Below, one piece after another: positions 8,759 to 18,800 of a stretch of 64,000 nt of DNA. Within the stretch, counting starts at the first letter, position 1; the number at the start of each line of letters is the position of its first letter. The DNA lies in contig CAVYPM010000020.1 of assembly GCA_963770375.1 (NCBI GenBank), positions 62,001-126,000 of the forward strand, read 5' to 3'. The notes beneath the pieces were generated by a model. The model was not told the DNA's origin and did no database searches. It saw only the letters and a program-made list of their open reading frames with translations. This DNA comes from DASVBE01 sp963770375 (GTDB taxonomy: Bacteria > Actinomycetota > Actinomycetes > Streptosporangiales > Streptosporangiaceae). A program made the translations under genes and the position numbers.

Positions 8759-11083
8759 GAGTTGTGGCGCGGCCGGTTGCGCTCCCGGGTCCGGTGGCTG
8801 CCGCCCTCGCCGCGCTCCCGGTCACCCCGGTCACCCGGTCCCGGTCGCGGCCGCCGCCCCGGCGGTCGTCACCGCCGCCGCCCAGGTCCTCGCCCGCGGC
8901 CTCGCGCTCGACGACCTCGACCGGCACCAGCGACAGCTTGCCCCGGTCGTCCACCTCGCGGATCTCGACCTGGATCTTCTCGCCGACCTTGAGCACGTCG
9001 TCGACGTTGTCGATGCGGGCGCCGCCGTGCAGCTTGCGGATCTGGGTGATGTGCAGCAGGCCGTCCCGGCCGGGCAGCAGCGACACGAACGCGCCGAACG
9101 TGGTGGTCTTGACCACCGTGCCCAGGAACCGCTCGCCGACCTCGGGGATGTGCGGGTTGGCGATCGCGTTGATCGCGGCCCGGGCCGCCTCGGCCGAGGT
9201 GCCGTCGGTGGCGCCGATGTAGATCGTGCCGTCGTCCTCGATGGTGATCTCGGCGCCGGTGTCGTCCTGGATCGAGTTGATCATCTTGCCCTTCGGGCCG
9301 ATGACCTCGCCGATCTTGTCCACCGGGACCTTGACCGTGATGATCCGCGGCGCGTTCAGGCTCATCTCGCCGGGCGCGGAAATCGCCCCGCGCATCACGT
9401 CCAGGATCGTCAGCCGGGCCCCGCGGGCCTGCTTCAGGGCGGCGGCGAGCACCGACGCCGGGATGCCGTCGAGCTTGGTGTCCAGCTGGAGCGCGGTGAT
9501 CACGTCCTGGGTGCCGGCCACCTTGAAGTCCATGTCGCCGAACGCGTCCTCGGCGCCCAGGATGTCGGTCAGCGTGACGTACTCGCCGCCCTCGTGGATC
9601 AGGCCCATCGCGATGCCCGCGACCATGTCCTTCAGCGGCACGCCCGCGTCCAGCAGCGCCATGGTCGACGCGCAGACCGAGGCCATCGAGGTCGAGCCGT
9701 TGGACGCGATCGCCTCGGAGACCTGCCGGATCGCGTACGGGAACTCCTCGCGGGTCGGCAGCACCGGGAGCAGTGCCCGCTCGGCCAGCGCGCCGTGGCC
9801 GATCTCGCGGCGCTTGGGCGAGCCGACCCGGCCGGTCTCCCCGGTCGAGTACGGCGGCATGTTGTAGTTGTGCATGTAGCGCTTGGTGCGCTCGGGGTTG
9901 AGCGTGTCGATCATCTGCTCCATCCGGAGCATGTTCAGCGTGGTCACGCCGAGGACCTGGGTCTCGCCCCGCTCGAACAGCGCGGACCCGTGCACCCGGG
10001 GCAGCACGTGCGCCTCGGCGGTCAGCGGCCGGATGTCGGTCAGCCCGCGGCCGTCCATGCGCTTGCCCTCGGCGATGATCCGCTGCCGGACCAGCTTCTT
10101 GGTCAGCGCCCGGAACGCCCCGCTGATCTCGTTCTCGCGGTCCTCGAACTGGCTGGCCAGCTTCTCCTTGGCGAGGGCCTTGACCCGGTCGGTCTCGGCG
10201 TCCCGCTCCTGCTTGCCCGCGATCGTGAGCGCCCGGGACAGGTCATCGGTGACCTGGGCCGCGACCGCGTCGAACACGTCCTGCTCGTAGTCCAGGAACA
10301 CCGGGTACTCGGCGGTCTCCTTGCCCGCGTGGGCGGCGATGGCCTGCTGGGCCTCGCACAGCGCCTTGATGAACGGCTTGGCCGCCTCCAGGCCCGCGGC
10401 CACGGTCTCCTCGGTCGGGCCGACCGCGCCCGGACCCGGAGTCGGCCAGCAGCCGCAGGGTGCTCGGAGTGGACTCGGCCTCGACCATCATGATGGCGAC
10501 GTCACCGTCCGGCCAGCACCCGGCCGGCCACCACCATGTCGAAGGTGGCCTCCTCCAGCTGCGGGTGGGTCGGGAAGGCCACCCACTGGCCCCTGATCAG
10601 AGCGACCCGCACACCGCCGATCGGGCCGGAGAACGGCAGCCCGGCCAGCTGGGTGGACAGCGACGCGGCGTTGATCGCGATCACGTCGTACAGGTGCTCG
10701 GGGTGCAGCGCCATGATCGTCTCGACGACCTGGACTTCGTTGCGCAGCCCCTTCACGAACGACGGGCGCAGCGGCCGGTCGATCAGCCGGCAGGTGAGGA
10801 TGGCGTCCTCGGACGGCCGGCCCTCGCGCCGGAAGAACGAGCCGGGAATCCGGCCCGCGGCGTACATCCGCTCTTCCACATCCACGGTGAGCGGGAAGAA
10901 GTCCAGGTTGTCCTTGGGCTTCTTGGACGCGGTGGTGGCCGACAGGACCATGGTCTCGTCGTCCAGGTAAACCACGGCCGAGCCCGCCGCCAGCTGGGCC
11001 AGCCGGCCGGTCTCGAACCGGATCTTATGCACGCCGAAAACGCCGTTGTCGATGGCGACTTCGGCGGAATACGCACCCTCCAC
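8755..11083 (-). CDS. pnp: polyribonucleotide nucleotidyltransferase, reading frame broken in three places
   Basis: PNPase, the phosphorolytic 3'-5' exonuclease (and polymerase in actinobacteria) of RNA turnover. Seen: two RNase PH domains (FETGRLAQLAAGSAVV at the N-terminus; GMAEGKRMDGRGLTDIRPL-type core in the middle), a KH domain containing VIGPKGKMINSIQDDTG, and an S1 domain with FGAFVSLLPGRDGLLH. The GTG at 11083 follows AAGGAGGT. Three single-base changes are needed for one frame: an extra base at about 10509, another at 10428-10445, and a missing base in the C run at 8834-8836. Correcting the last gives a natural Arg-rich tail ending RNRPRHNS and a stop at 8755 overlapping the next start. 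Without it the frame runs on to 8274 inside the peptidase gene. Either assembly errors or a broken gene; the former is likelier. Confidence 0.9.
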
Positions 11084-11381
11084 GGGTGACCTCCTTGACT
11101 GAGGTCCCGCGTCAGTGGCCCGCCGCCAGTAGAGCGCCAGCAGGGGCAGAAAGCCGTGCCGGCTGGCCGGTCTTCGATCGAAGCTCCCGGTCCTGGCTGC
11201 CGCGCGCAGCGCGGCGGGCCACGGCCCGGGAACCACTACCGAGGACCGGCCCGTTGGCGCCCTGTGCGCTCCGGGACGGGGCCGCGGGACTCGTTCCTAA
11301 GTGATGTTCAGTTGTCGTCGCGGGCCTGCCCGCCGCGGCGGGGCAGGCCCATGTCCGTCTACGCTACCTGCCGGAACCGGG
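11084..11381. other. rpsO-pnp intergenic region with structured RNA potential
   Basis: This 298-base gap holds three dyads. A 10-bp stem (11322-11331 with 11341-11350) lies just behind rpsO. A 12-base perfect palindrome, CTTCGATCGAAG, lies at 11172-11183. A larger fold has arms 11187-11194 and 11242-11249, enclosing an inner hairpin at 11215-11228. Known in Streptomyces: the rpsO-pnp intergenic RNA is cleaved by RNase III. These stems are candidates for the same role; pnp may also have its own promoter here, but I cannot identify one confidently. Confidence 0.5.
11321..11350 (-). terminator. hairpin behind rpsO
   Basis: GGGCCTGCC at 11322-11330 pairs with GGCAGGCCC at 11342-11350, extended by one C-G pair, with a 9-base loop. 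It lies about 30 bases past the rpsO stop. Likely a (partial) terminator or a processing stem rather than a complete stop, because pnp follows on the same strand. No U-tract. Confidence 0.55.
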
Positions 11382-11651
11382 TTACCGGCGGAGGCCGAGC
11401 TTCTCCCGCAGGGCGCGGTAGCGCTCGATGTCCTCGCGCTGCAGGTACTTCAGCAGCCGGCGGCGGCGGCCGACCAGCAGCAGCAGCCCACGGCGGCTGT
11501 GGTGGTCGTGGGTGTGCACCTTGAGGTGCTCGGTCAGGTCGTTGATCCGCCTGGTCAGCAGCGCGACTTGGACTTCCGGCGAACCGGTGTCACCCTCACT
11601 GGTCGCGTGCCCGGCGATGATCTCTTTCTTCACCGTGTTGTTCAGCGGCAC
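11382..11651 (-). CDS. rpsO: 30S ribosomal protein S15
   Basis: An 89-residue primary 16S rRNA-binding protein of the small subunit. Seen: the full S15 signature, including HATSEGDTGSPEVQVALLT near residue 15, HLKVHTHDHHSRRGLLLLV at 41-59 and the terminal YRALREKLGLRR. Length is exactly typical. The GTG at 11651 follows GAAGAGGA at suitable spacing. It precedes pnp, as is usual in actinobacteria. Confidence 0.97.
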   Translation of the reverse strand: MPLNNTVKKEIIAGHATSEGDTGSPEVQVALLTRRINDLTEHLKVHTHDHHSRRGLLLLVGRRRRLLKYLQREDIERYRALREKLGLRR

Positions 11652-11989
11652 GTAGATTCCTCTTCATCTCGAACTGCTCGGAGCCATTGGCCGACCGCAG
11701 TGGGCCGACGGGCTAAGGCCGGAGGCGGGGGCAGTTACCTGCGGATGCCTCCTGGGGTAGCCAGCCGTATTGAGGGCACAGCTGACAGGGCCAGAAACTG
11801 GCCACGGGCAAGGATAGCACGCACCAGCCGCCGGTCCGGCCCCCCGAGCGAGCGCAGCGAGTGAGCCAGCCAGCACGGTGTTACCGGATCGTTACGATTG
11901 AGGGCAACCACGCGGCAAGACGCACACACTCATGGCGCCGGCCTCTCACGGGGTTAGCGGCTACGGCCCGAGGCGAGCAGCTTTGACTA
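11652..11989. other. intergenic region between ribF stop and rpsO start
   Basis: 338 bases without a credible gene. It must contain the rpsO promoter, which I cannot place with confidence. The stretch 11846-11867 is a GAGC-rich quasi-palindrome (GAGCGAGCGCAGCGAGTGAG). A similar GAGCGAGC motif, on the opposite strand, occurs in the unusual insert at 62263-62385. Confidence 0.4.
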
Positions 11990-12946
11990 TCAGCCGCCGA
12001 GGCCCAGCTGCTGCCGGACCTCGGCGACGTCCTGGTGCATCTGCTGGACCAGGTCGTCCACCGAGTCGAAGCGGACCGTGCCGCGCAACCGGGCGGTGAA
12101 GTCCACCGCGGCGTGCGCGCCATACAGGTCCAGGTCGTCGCGGTCCAGCGCGTACGCCTCGACAGTGCGGTCCTTGCCGCCGAAGGTCGGGTTGGTGCCG
12201 ATCGAGATCGCGGCCGGCCAGCGCTCCTCCTCGTGGCCGTCCGGGTCCAGCCGGGTCAGCCAGCCCGCGTAGATGCCGTCCGCCGGAATCGCGGTCCGCG
12301 GCGCGATGGCCAGGTTGGCGGTGGGGAAGCCGAGGCCGCGGCCGCGGCGGTAGCCGCGCGCGACGATGCCCTCGACCCGGTGCGGGCGGCCCAGGTCCCG
12401 GGCCGCGGCGGCGACGTCCCCGGCCGCCAGCAGCTCCCTGATCTCCGACGAGGACACGGTCCGGCCCGCGTCGGCCAGCAGCGGCACGCCTTCCGCGGTG
12501 AAGTCGTACTTGGCGCCCAGCTCGGCCAGCAGGGCCACGTCCCCGGCGGCCTTGTGCCCGAACCGGAAGTTCTCCCCCACTACCACGCTGAGCGCGTGCA
12601 GCCGGTCCACCAGCACGGCCCGGACGAACTCGTCCGGGGTGAGCCGGGAGAACTCCAGCGTGAACGGCAGCACGCAGACCGCGTCCACGCCCAGGCCGGC
12701 CAGCAGCTCGGCCTGCCGCCGGGCGGTGGTCAGGAACGTCAGCCGGGTGGTGCCCGGCCGGACGACCTCGTCGGGATGCGGGTCGAAGGTGACCACCACC
12801 AGCGGCCGGCCGGCCGCGGCGGCCTGCCGGGCGGCCACGGCCACGATGGCCTGGTGGCCGCGGTGCACACCGTCGAAGATCCCGATGGTGACCACCGACC
12901 TGCCCCAGTCCCCCGGCACCTCGTCCAGGCCCTGCCACCGCTGCAT
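11990..12946 (-). CDS. ribF: bifunctional riboflavin kinase / FAD synthetase
   Basis: A 318-residue enzyme that phosphorylates riboflavin to FMN and adenylylates FMN to FAD. Seen: the N-terminal nucleotidyltransferase domain with VVTIGIFDGVHRGHQAIV near residue 18 and VVVGENFRFGHKAAGD near 120, then the C-terminal flavokinase domain with GRGLGFPTANL near 200 and SIGTNPTFGGK near 245. The ATG at 12946 has GGAGGC 7 bases upstream and gives the standard N-terminus; an upstream start at 13009 lacks homology. It follows truB after a 126-base gap on the same strand. Confidence 0.95.
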   Translation of the reverse strand: MQRWQGLDEVPGDWGRSVVTIGIFDGVHRGHQAIVAVAARQAAAAGRPLVVVTFDPHPDEVVRPGTTRLTFLTTARRQAELLAGLGVDAVCVLPFTLEFSRLTPDEFVRAVLVDRLHALSVVVGENFRFGHKAAGDVALLAELGAKYDFTAEGVPLLADAGRTVSSSEIRELLAAGDVAAAARDLGRPHRVEGIVARGYRRGRGLGFPTANLAIAPRTAIPADGIYAGWLTRLDPDGHEEERWPAAISIGTNPTFGGKDRTVEAYALDRDDLDLYGAHAAVDFTARLRGTVRFDSVDDLVQQMHQDVAEVRQQLGLGG

Positions 12947-13072
12947 GCGCCGTTGCCTCCTGCTTCGCTTCCCCGTGTCCGGCGGTGCTCCAAGCCTGCC
13001 ATGCACCACTGCGCCGGCAGCTTAGGGCATGCCCGGCCGGCCCTGGCCGGCTGGCGGGGCGCGGGACGGTGA

Positions 13073-13948
13073 CTAGGGGACGAACACGGCCAGCGAGCGG
13101 GCCTGGCCGGCCTCTTCGGTCAGCAGTGCGATCAGGGCGCCGTCCGGGCCGAACGCGGCGACCGGCGCGGTCCCGGTGCCGGCCGCGGGCAGCCGCGCCC
13201 CGTGCGACACCCGGTCTGCTTCCTGGGCGGTCAGGTCCCGGCGCGGGAACGCTGCCGCGGCGGCGTCCGGCAGCGGGGTGAGCGCGAACGAGGCGGCGAG
13301 CTCGTCCAGGGTGCGGGCCTCCCCGATGCGGTACGGCCCGACCCGGGTGCGCCGCAGCGCGGTCAGGTGCCCGCCCACGCCGAGCGCGTCGCCCAGGTCC
13401 CTGGCGATGGCCCGGATGTAGGTGCCGCTGGAGCAGGTCACCATGATGTCCACGTCGAGCCGGTCGCCGTCCGGCCGGACGTCGCCGATCGCCAGCTCGC
13501 GGACGGTGACCCGGCGGGCGGCCAGCTCCGGGGCCTGCCCGGCCCGGGCCAGCTGGTAGGCCCGCTTGCCGCCCACCTTGATGGCGCTGATCCCGGGCGG
13601 CACCTGGTCGATCTCGCCGGTCTGCGCGGCCGCCGCCGCGGCCAGCTGGTCGCGGGTGATCCCGCGGGCCGGGACGGTGGCGGTGACCTGCCCGTCGGCG
13701 TCACCGGAGTCGGTGGCCTGGCCGAGCCGGACGGTGGCCGCGTACTCCTTCTCGGTCAGCGCCAGGTAGCCGAGCAGCCGGGTGGCCTTCTCCACGCCGA
13801 CCAGCAGCACCCCGGTGGCCATCGGATCGAGCGTGCCGGCGTGCCCGACCCGCCGGGTGCCGGCCAGCCGCCGGATCCTGGCCACCACGTCGTGCGAGGT
13901 CAGCCCGCCGGGCTTGTCGACAACGACGAGCCCGCTGGGCGCGGTCAC
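13073..13948 (-). CDS. truB: tRNA pseudouridine(55) synthase
   Basis: A 291-residue enzyme that makes pseudouridine 55 in the T-loop of tRNA. Seen: SGLVVVDKPGGLTSHDVV at the start, the catalytic aspartate in GHAGTLDPMATGVLLV near residue 42, KEYAATVRLGQATDSGD near 72, and a C-terminal PUA-like tail. The GTG at 13948 overlaps the TGA of the upstream DHH gene (GTGA), so the two are translationally coupled. Length is normal. Confidence 0.95.
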   Translation of the reverse strand: MTAPSGLVVVDKPGGLTSHDVVARIRRLAGTRRVGHAGTLDPMATGVLLVGVEKATRLLGYLALTEKEYAATVRLGQATDSGDADGQVTATVPARGITRDQLAAAAAAQTGEIDQVPPGISAIKVGGKRAYQLARAGQAPELAARRVTVRELAIGDVRPDGDRLDVDIMVTCSSGTYIRAIARDLGDALGVGGHLTALRRTRVGPYRIGEARTLDELAASFALTPLPDAAAAAFPRRDLTAQEADRVSHGARLPAAGTGTAPVAAFGPDGALIALLTEEAGQARSLAVFVP

Positions 13949-15012
13949 GGCGAGCAGCTGGCCTCGCCGGCCAGCCCGGCGCGCAGCACCGCGAGCGCGT
14001 CCTGCACCCCGCCGGCCGCGGTGAAGCCGGCCGCGAAGGCGTGCCCGCCGCCGCCGGCCAGGGTGCAGGCCCGGCCCACGTCCGTCTTGCCCTTGGACCG
14101 GGCCGAGACCAGCCACGCGCCGTCGTCGGTCTCCTTGAACACCACCGACACGTCCGCCTCGTCGGTGCGCCGCAGCACGTCGATGACCGGCTCGGTGACG
14201 TCGTAGGGCAGGCCGTAGGCGGCACGGTCAGCACGGCTGACCGTGGTCCACACCAGCCCGTGCCCGCCCGCGGCGGCCGTCTCGAGCACCGCCCGGCCGA
14301 GCACCAGGGACAGCAGGCCCAGGTAGCCGAACGGGGCCCGGTCCCACAGCTCGGTGGCCACCGCGCTGGGGTCGATGCCGGTGCGCAGCAGCTGCGCGGC
14401 CAGCTCGTGGATCCGCGGCGAGGTGCCCGGGTACTTGAACGACCCGGTGTCGGTGACGATCCCGGTGTACAGGCCGTACGCGACATCCCTGGTGACGGGC
14501 AGGCCGAGCCGGGTGATCAGGTCGTAGGCCAGCACCGCCGTGGCCGGTGCGGCCGCGTCGACCAGGTGCAGCGTGCCGAACCTGGTGTTGGACGCGTGGT
14601 GGTCGAGCACGATCAGCTCGCCCGCGGCCGCGGCGGGTCCTTCCAGCAGGCCGAGCCGGTCCGCGCTGGACGCGTCGAAGGTCACCATCACCTCGGGCCG
14701 GGCCGGGTACGCCTCCGGCGGGCGGAGCAGCCCGGTGCCGGGCAGGAAACGCAGGATCGGCGGGATCTCGAAGGGCCGGTCGCCGAACGAGGCGACCACC
14801 TCGGCGGGCCGGCCGCCCGCCGCGGCCCGGGCCGTCAGTGCGTGCGCCACCGCGAGCATCGACCCGAGCGCGTCACCGTCCGGGCGGATGTGGCAGGCCA
14901 GGCAGACCTGCGCGGCGCTGCCGATGATCTCGATGGCCCGGGCCCAGTCGTCGTCCGCCGCGTTACCCGCGGCCAGGGCGGCGGCCTGTCCGGCCACCTG
15001 CTCGGCTGTCAC
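13945..15012 (-). CDS. nrnA: DHH/DHHA1 phosphoesterase (NrnA-like oligoribonuclease / pAp phosphatase)
   Basis: A 355-residue DHH-family phosphodiesterase predicted to degrade very short RNAs (nanoRNA) and to dephosphorylate 3'-phosphoadenosine 5'-phosphate, as known for NrnA of Bacillus and Mycobacterium. Seen: ACHIRPDGDALGSMLA near residue 39 (metal ligands), TFDASSADRLG near 110, the DHH motif in VLDHHASNTRFG near 136, a second Asp in GIVTDTGSFKYP near 190, and the DHHA1 glycine-rich GGGGHAFAAGF near 325. The GTG start overlaps the rbfA stop by 4 bases. The gene lies between rbfA and truB, its usual place. Confidence 0.9.
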   Translation of the reverse strand: MTAEQVAGQAAALAAGNAADDDWARAIEIIGSAAQVCLACHIRPDGDALGSMLAVAHALTARAAAGGRPAEVVASFGDRPFEIPPILRFLPGTGLLRPPEAYPARPEVMVTFDASSADRLGLLEGPAAAAGELIVLDHHASNTRFGTLHLVDAAAPATAVLAYDLITRLGLPVTRDVAYGLYTGIVTDTGSFKYPGTSPRIHELAAQLLRTGIDPSAVATELWDRAPFGYLGLLSLVLGRAVLETAAAGGHGLVWTTVSRADRAAYGLPYDVTEPVIDVLRRTDEADVSVVFKETDDGAWLVSARSKGKTDVGRACTLAGGGGHAFAAGFTAAGGVQDALAVLRAGLAGEASCSP

Positions 15013-15545
15013 GACGGCGAGTATCCCGCGCGGTCTTCGCCGGCCACCGGGCTTTCATGTAGATCGCCTGGCCGCCCGGCGGCACCGCCGTCCGCCTCCT
15101 CGTCGTCCTCGTCATCGCCGTCCCGGCGCTCGGCGGGCACCCGGTACGGGTCCGCGTCGCCGGCCGGCTGGGCGCCCTCGCGGACTTGCGCCACCGCGGC
15201 GTCCGCCTCCTTGGCCCGGGCCACCAGCTCCTCGATGTTCCTGGCGCTGTCCGGCAGCACGTCGGGCTGGAACTCCAGGGACGGGGTGTGCCGCAGCCCG
15301 GTCTGCCGGCCCACCTCGGCCCGGATCACCCCGGTCGCGCTGGCCAGCGCCGCGGCGGTGCCCGCCCGCTCCTCCGGGGTGCCGTACACCGTGTAGAACA
15401 CGGTGGCCTCGCGCAGGTCGTTGGTCATCCGGGCGTCGGTGATCGTGACGAACCCCAGCCGCGGGTCCTTGATCCGCCGTTCCAGCATCTCGGCCACGAT
15501 CTGGGCCACCCGGCCGCTGAGCTTGCGTGCCCTGGCCTGGTCCAT
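15009..15545 (-). CDS. rbfA: ribosome-binding factor A
   Basis: A 178-residue KH-fold 30S maturation factor. Seen: DQARARKLSGRVAQIVAEML at the N-terminus, RIKDPRLGFVTITDARMTND near residue 26-45, LRHTPSLEFQPDVLPD near 93, and NIEELVARAKEAD near 112. An acidic, Asp/Glu-rich tail follows, longer than in E. coli but common in actinobacteria. The ATG at 15545 is chosen because it begins the RbfA domain; the frame is open further upstream only because of a frame break in the DUF503 gene. Stop overlaps the nrnA start. Confidence 0.92.
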   Translation of the reverse strand: MDQARARKLSGRVAQIVAEMLERRIKDPRLGFVTITDARMTNDLREATVFYTVYGTPEERAGTAAALASATGVIRAEVGRQTGLRHTPSLEFQPDVLPDSARNIEELVARAKEADAAVAQVREGAQPAGDADPYRVPAERRDGDDEDDEEADGGAAGRPGDLHESPVAGEDRAGYSPS

Positions 15546-15552
15546 TGCTGTG

Positions 15553-15851
15553 TCACTCCTCTTCGCTGAACACCCGCTGCCGGGCCGCGAGATCAGCTCT
15601 ATCTCCGGCCGCGCCGCGACCAGCCGCTCGCAGGACTCGAGCACCCCGACGGCGTGCGCCGCGGTGGCGGACACCACGGCCACGCCGATCTCGGCCCGCC
15701 GGTGCAGGTCCAGGTGCCCGGTCTCACCGACCGAGGTGCCAGGGAACCTGCGCTGCAGCTCGGCCACGAGGGGGCGCACCGCCGACCGTTTCTGCTTCAG
15801 CGACCGGATGTCGCCGAGCAGAACGTCCAGCGTCAGCGCCCCCACGTACAC
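15553..15851 (-). CDS. DUF503 (YlxP-like) protein, frame broken near its 3' end
   Basis: A small protein of about 98 residues usually encoded between infB and rbfA. Seen: YVGALTLDVLLGDIRSLKQK at the start and VGETGHLDLHRRAEIGVAVV near residue 40, both diagnostic of DUF503. After EIELIS (near 15590) the frame changes: the family-like ending RQRVFSEEE and a TGA at 15553 sit in another frame, so one base is missing or two are extra at about 15581-15595. As written, the frame continues into rbfA and would give a false DUF503-RbfA fusion of 280 residues. Function unknown; possibly tied to ribosome assembly by location. Confidence 0.8.
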
Positions 15852-15869
15852 CGCTGCTCCCGGCGGGCG

Positions 15870-18800
15870 TCAGGCGCGGGGCTTCTCGCGCATCTCGAAC
15901 GTCTCGATCACGTCCCCGACCTTGATGTCGCCGTAGCCGACGCCGATACCGCACTCGAAGCCCTCGCGGACCTCTGTCGCGTCGTCCTTGAACCGGCGGA
16001 GCGAGTCGACCGTGAGGCTGTCCTGGACGACCACGCCGTCGCGGACCAGCCGCGCCTTGCTGTTCCTGGTGATCGTGCCGCTGCGGACGATGCAGCCGGC
16101 CACGTTGCCGATCCGCGGGACCCGGAAGATCTCCCTGATCTCCGCGGTGCCCAGCTGGATCTCCTCGAACTCGGGCTTGAGCATGCCCTTGAGCGCGGCC
16201 TCGATCTCCTCGATCGCCTGGTAGATGACCGAGTAGTAGCGGATGTCCACGCCCTCGCGCTGGGCCAGCTCGCCGACCCGGGGCGCGGGCCGAACGTTGA
16301 ACCCGAGGATCACCGCTTCGGACGCGATGGCCAGGTTGACGTCGTCCTGGGTGATCGCGCCGACTCCGCGGCCGATCACCCGCAGCACCACGTCCTCGCC
16401 GACGTCGATCTTCAGCAGGGCGTCTTCCAGCGCCTCCACCGAGCCGGACACGTCGCCCTTGATGATCAGCAGCAGCTCCTCGCGCTGACCGGACTTGAGC
16501 GCGGACTCCAGGTCCTCCAGCGTGACCCGCGGGCGGCGCTGGGCGAACATGGCGCTGCGCTCGCGCGCCTCGCGCCGCTCGGCGATCTGGCGGGCCACCC
16601 GGTCGTCGTCGACGACCAGGAAGCTGTCGCCGGCGCCGGGCACGCCGGTGAGGCCAAGGACCTCGACCGGGCGGGACGGCGGGGCCTCGCCGACCTGGTC
16701 CAGGTTCTCGTCCAGCATGGCCCGGACCCGGCCGTAGGCCTCGCCGCAGACGATCGAGTCGCCCACCCGCAGCGTGCCGCGCTGCACCAGCACGGTCGCC
16801 ACCGGGCCGCGGCCCTTGTCCAGGTGCGCCTCGATGGCCACGCCCTGGGCCTGCTGCTTCGGGTTGGCCCGCAGGTCGAGCTCGGCGTCGGCGGTCAGCA
16901 CCACGGCCTCGAGCAGGTCGCTGATGCCGGTGCCGTTGCGCGCGGACACGTCGACGAACAGGTTCTGGCCGCCGAACTCCTCCGCGATCAGCCCGTACTC
17001 GGTGAGCTGGGCCCGCACCCGCTGCGGGTCGGCGCCCTCCTTGTCGACCTTGTTGACCGCCACCACGATCGGCACGCCGGCCGCCTGGGCGTGGTTCAGC
17101 GCCTCAGTCGTCTGCGGCTTCACGCCGTCGTCCGCGGCGACCACCAGGATCACCAGGTCGGTGGTCTCGGCGCCGCGGGCCCGCATGGCGGTGAACGCCT
17201 CGTGACCCGGGGTGTCGATGAAGGTGATCTTGCGGTCGTGACCGTCCACCACGGTGTCGACCTGGTAGGCGCCGATGTGCTGGGTGATGCCGCCGGCCTC
17301 GTGCGCGACCAGGTTGGTGTTCCGGATCGCGTCCAGCAGCTTGGTCTTGCCGTGGTCGACATGGCCCATCACGGTGACCACCGGCGGCCGTGCCATCAGG
17401 TCGGCCTCGTCGCCCTCGTCCTCACCGAACTCGATGTCGAACGCCTCCAGCAGCTCCCGGTCCTCTTCCTCCGGGGAGACCACCTGGACGGTGTAGTTCA
17501 GCTCGGCGCCGAGCAGCTGCAGCGTGTCGTCGTTCACCGAGGCGGTGGCGGTGACCATCTCGCCGAGGTGGAACAGCACCTGCACCAGCGACGCCGGGTT
17601 GACGCCGATCTTGTCCGCGAAGTCGGTCAGCGACGCGCCCCGGGACAGCCGGATGACCTGGCCGTTGCCGCGCGGGACCGACACGCCGCCGATCGACGGC
17701 GCCTGCATGTTGTCGAATTCCTGACGGCGCTGCTTCTTGGACTTGCGGCCGCGGGACGGCCGTCCGCCGGGCCGGCCGAACGCGCCCTGGGTGCCGCTGC
17801 GGCCACGGCCGCCGCCACCGGGCCGCGCCGGGCCCATCCCGGGACGCGGACCGCCGCCGCCGCCACCGCCACCGGGACCGCCGGGACGGCCACCGCCGCC
17901 ACCACCGGGACCACCCCGGCCGCCGGGACGGGTGCCGGGGCCGCCGCCGGGGCCGCCAGGACGGCCGCCACCCCGGGGCCGACCACCGGGGCCGCCACCA
18001 CCGGGGCCGCCGGGACGGCCGCCCACCGGGCGGGGCGGCATGCTGCTCGGGCTGGGCCGCGGGCCGCCGGGCCGGGGCCCGCCGGGACGGGCACCGTCGC
18101 CGGTCCGCGGCGTGAAGTCACCGGGCCGCCGCGAGCCGGGCTGGCCGGGCGCGGACGGGCGCGGACCAGCCCCGCCGGGCGCCGCGGTCCCGGGCGGGCC
18201 GGACGGGCCCGGGCCGGGGCGCGGGCCGCGGGACGAGCCCATGCCGCTGGCGGTGGAGCTGAACGGGTTGTTGCCGGGACGCGGACCGGGCCGCGGCGCG
18301 TTGCGGGGTGACGAGGCACCCGGGCGCGGGCCCTGGCCCTGGCCGCCGCCGGGCCGCGGCGCACCCGGGCGCGGCCCGGGAGCGGGCGCACCTGACGGCC
18401 GCGCGGGCGCGGGCCTGGCGGGCGGCGCGGCCGACGCCGCGGCCTCCTGGCCGGGGCCGAACGCGGGGGGAACCGGCGGGACCGCAGGAGCCGGGCTGGC
18501 CGGACCCGTGCTGGCCGGACCCGTGCTGGCAGGACCCGTGCTGGCAGGACCCGTGCTGGCAGGATGGGCCGCCGGGCTGCTGTCCGGTACGGCCGGGGCC
18601 TGCGCGGCCGGGGACGGCTCTGGCGGGGCCACCGGGGCAGGAGCCTGCACCGGGGCGGGGGCCTGTGCCGGGGCCCGGCCGTTGGTGGCCTCGGGGGCCG
18701 CCGGGGCCGGCTCGGCGCGCTGCGGCGCCCGGCCCTTGGCCGGCTGAGCCTGCTTGGCCCCGAATTCTTCCTTGAGCCTGCGGACAACGGGCGCCTCGAT

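Noticed and set aside
12947..13072. FMN riboswitch before ribF
   Set aside because: The 126-base gap after truB shows none of the conserved RFN-element motifs.
15654..18311. 885-codon plus-strand open frame opposite infB
   Set aside because: Pure antisense shadow of a high-GC gene; infB domains on the minus strand are unambiguous.
18491..18568. CRISPR-like direct repeats
   Set aside because: Units are contiguous 15-mers without spacers, in frame in the infB linker; no cas genes in the window.
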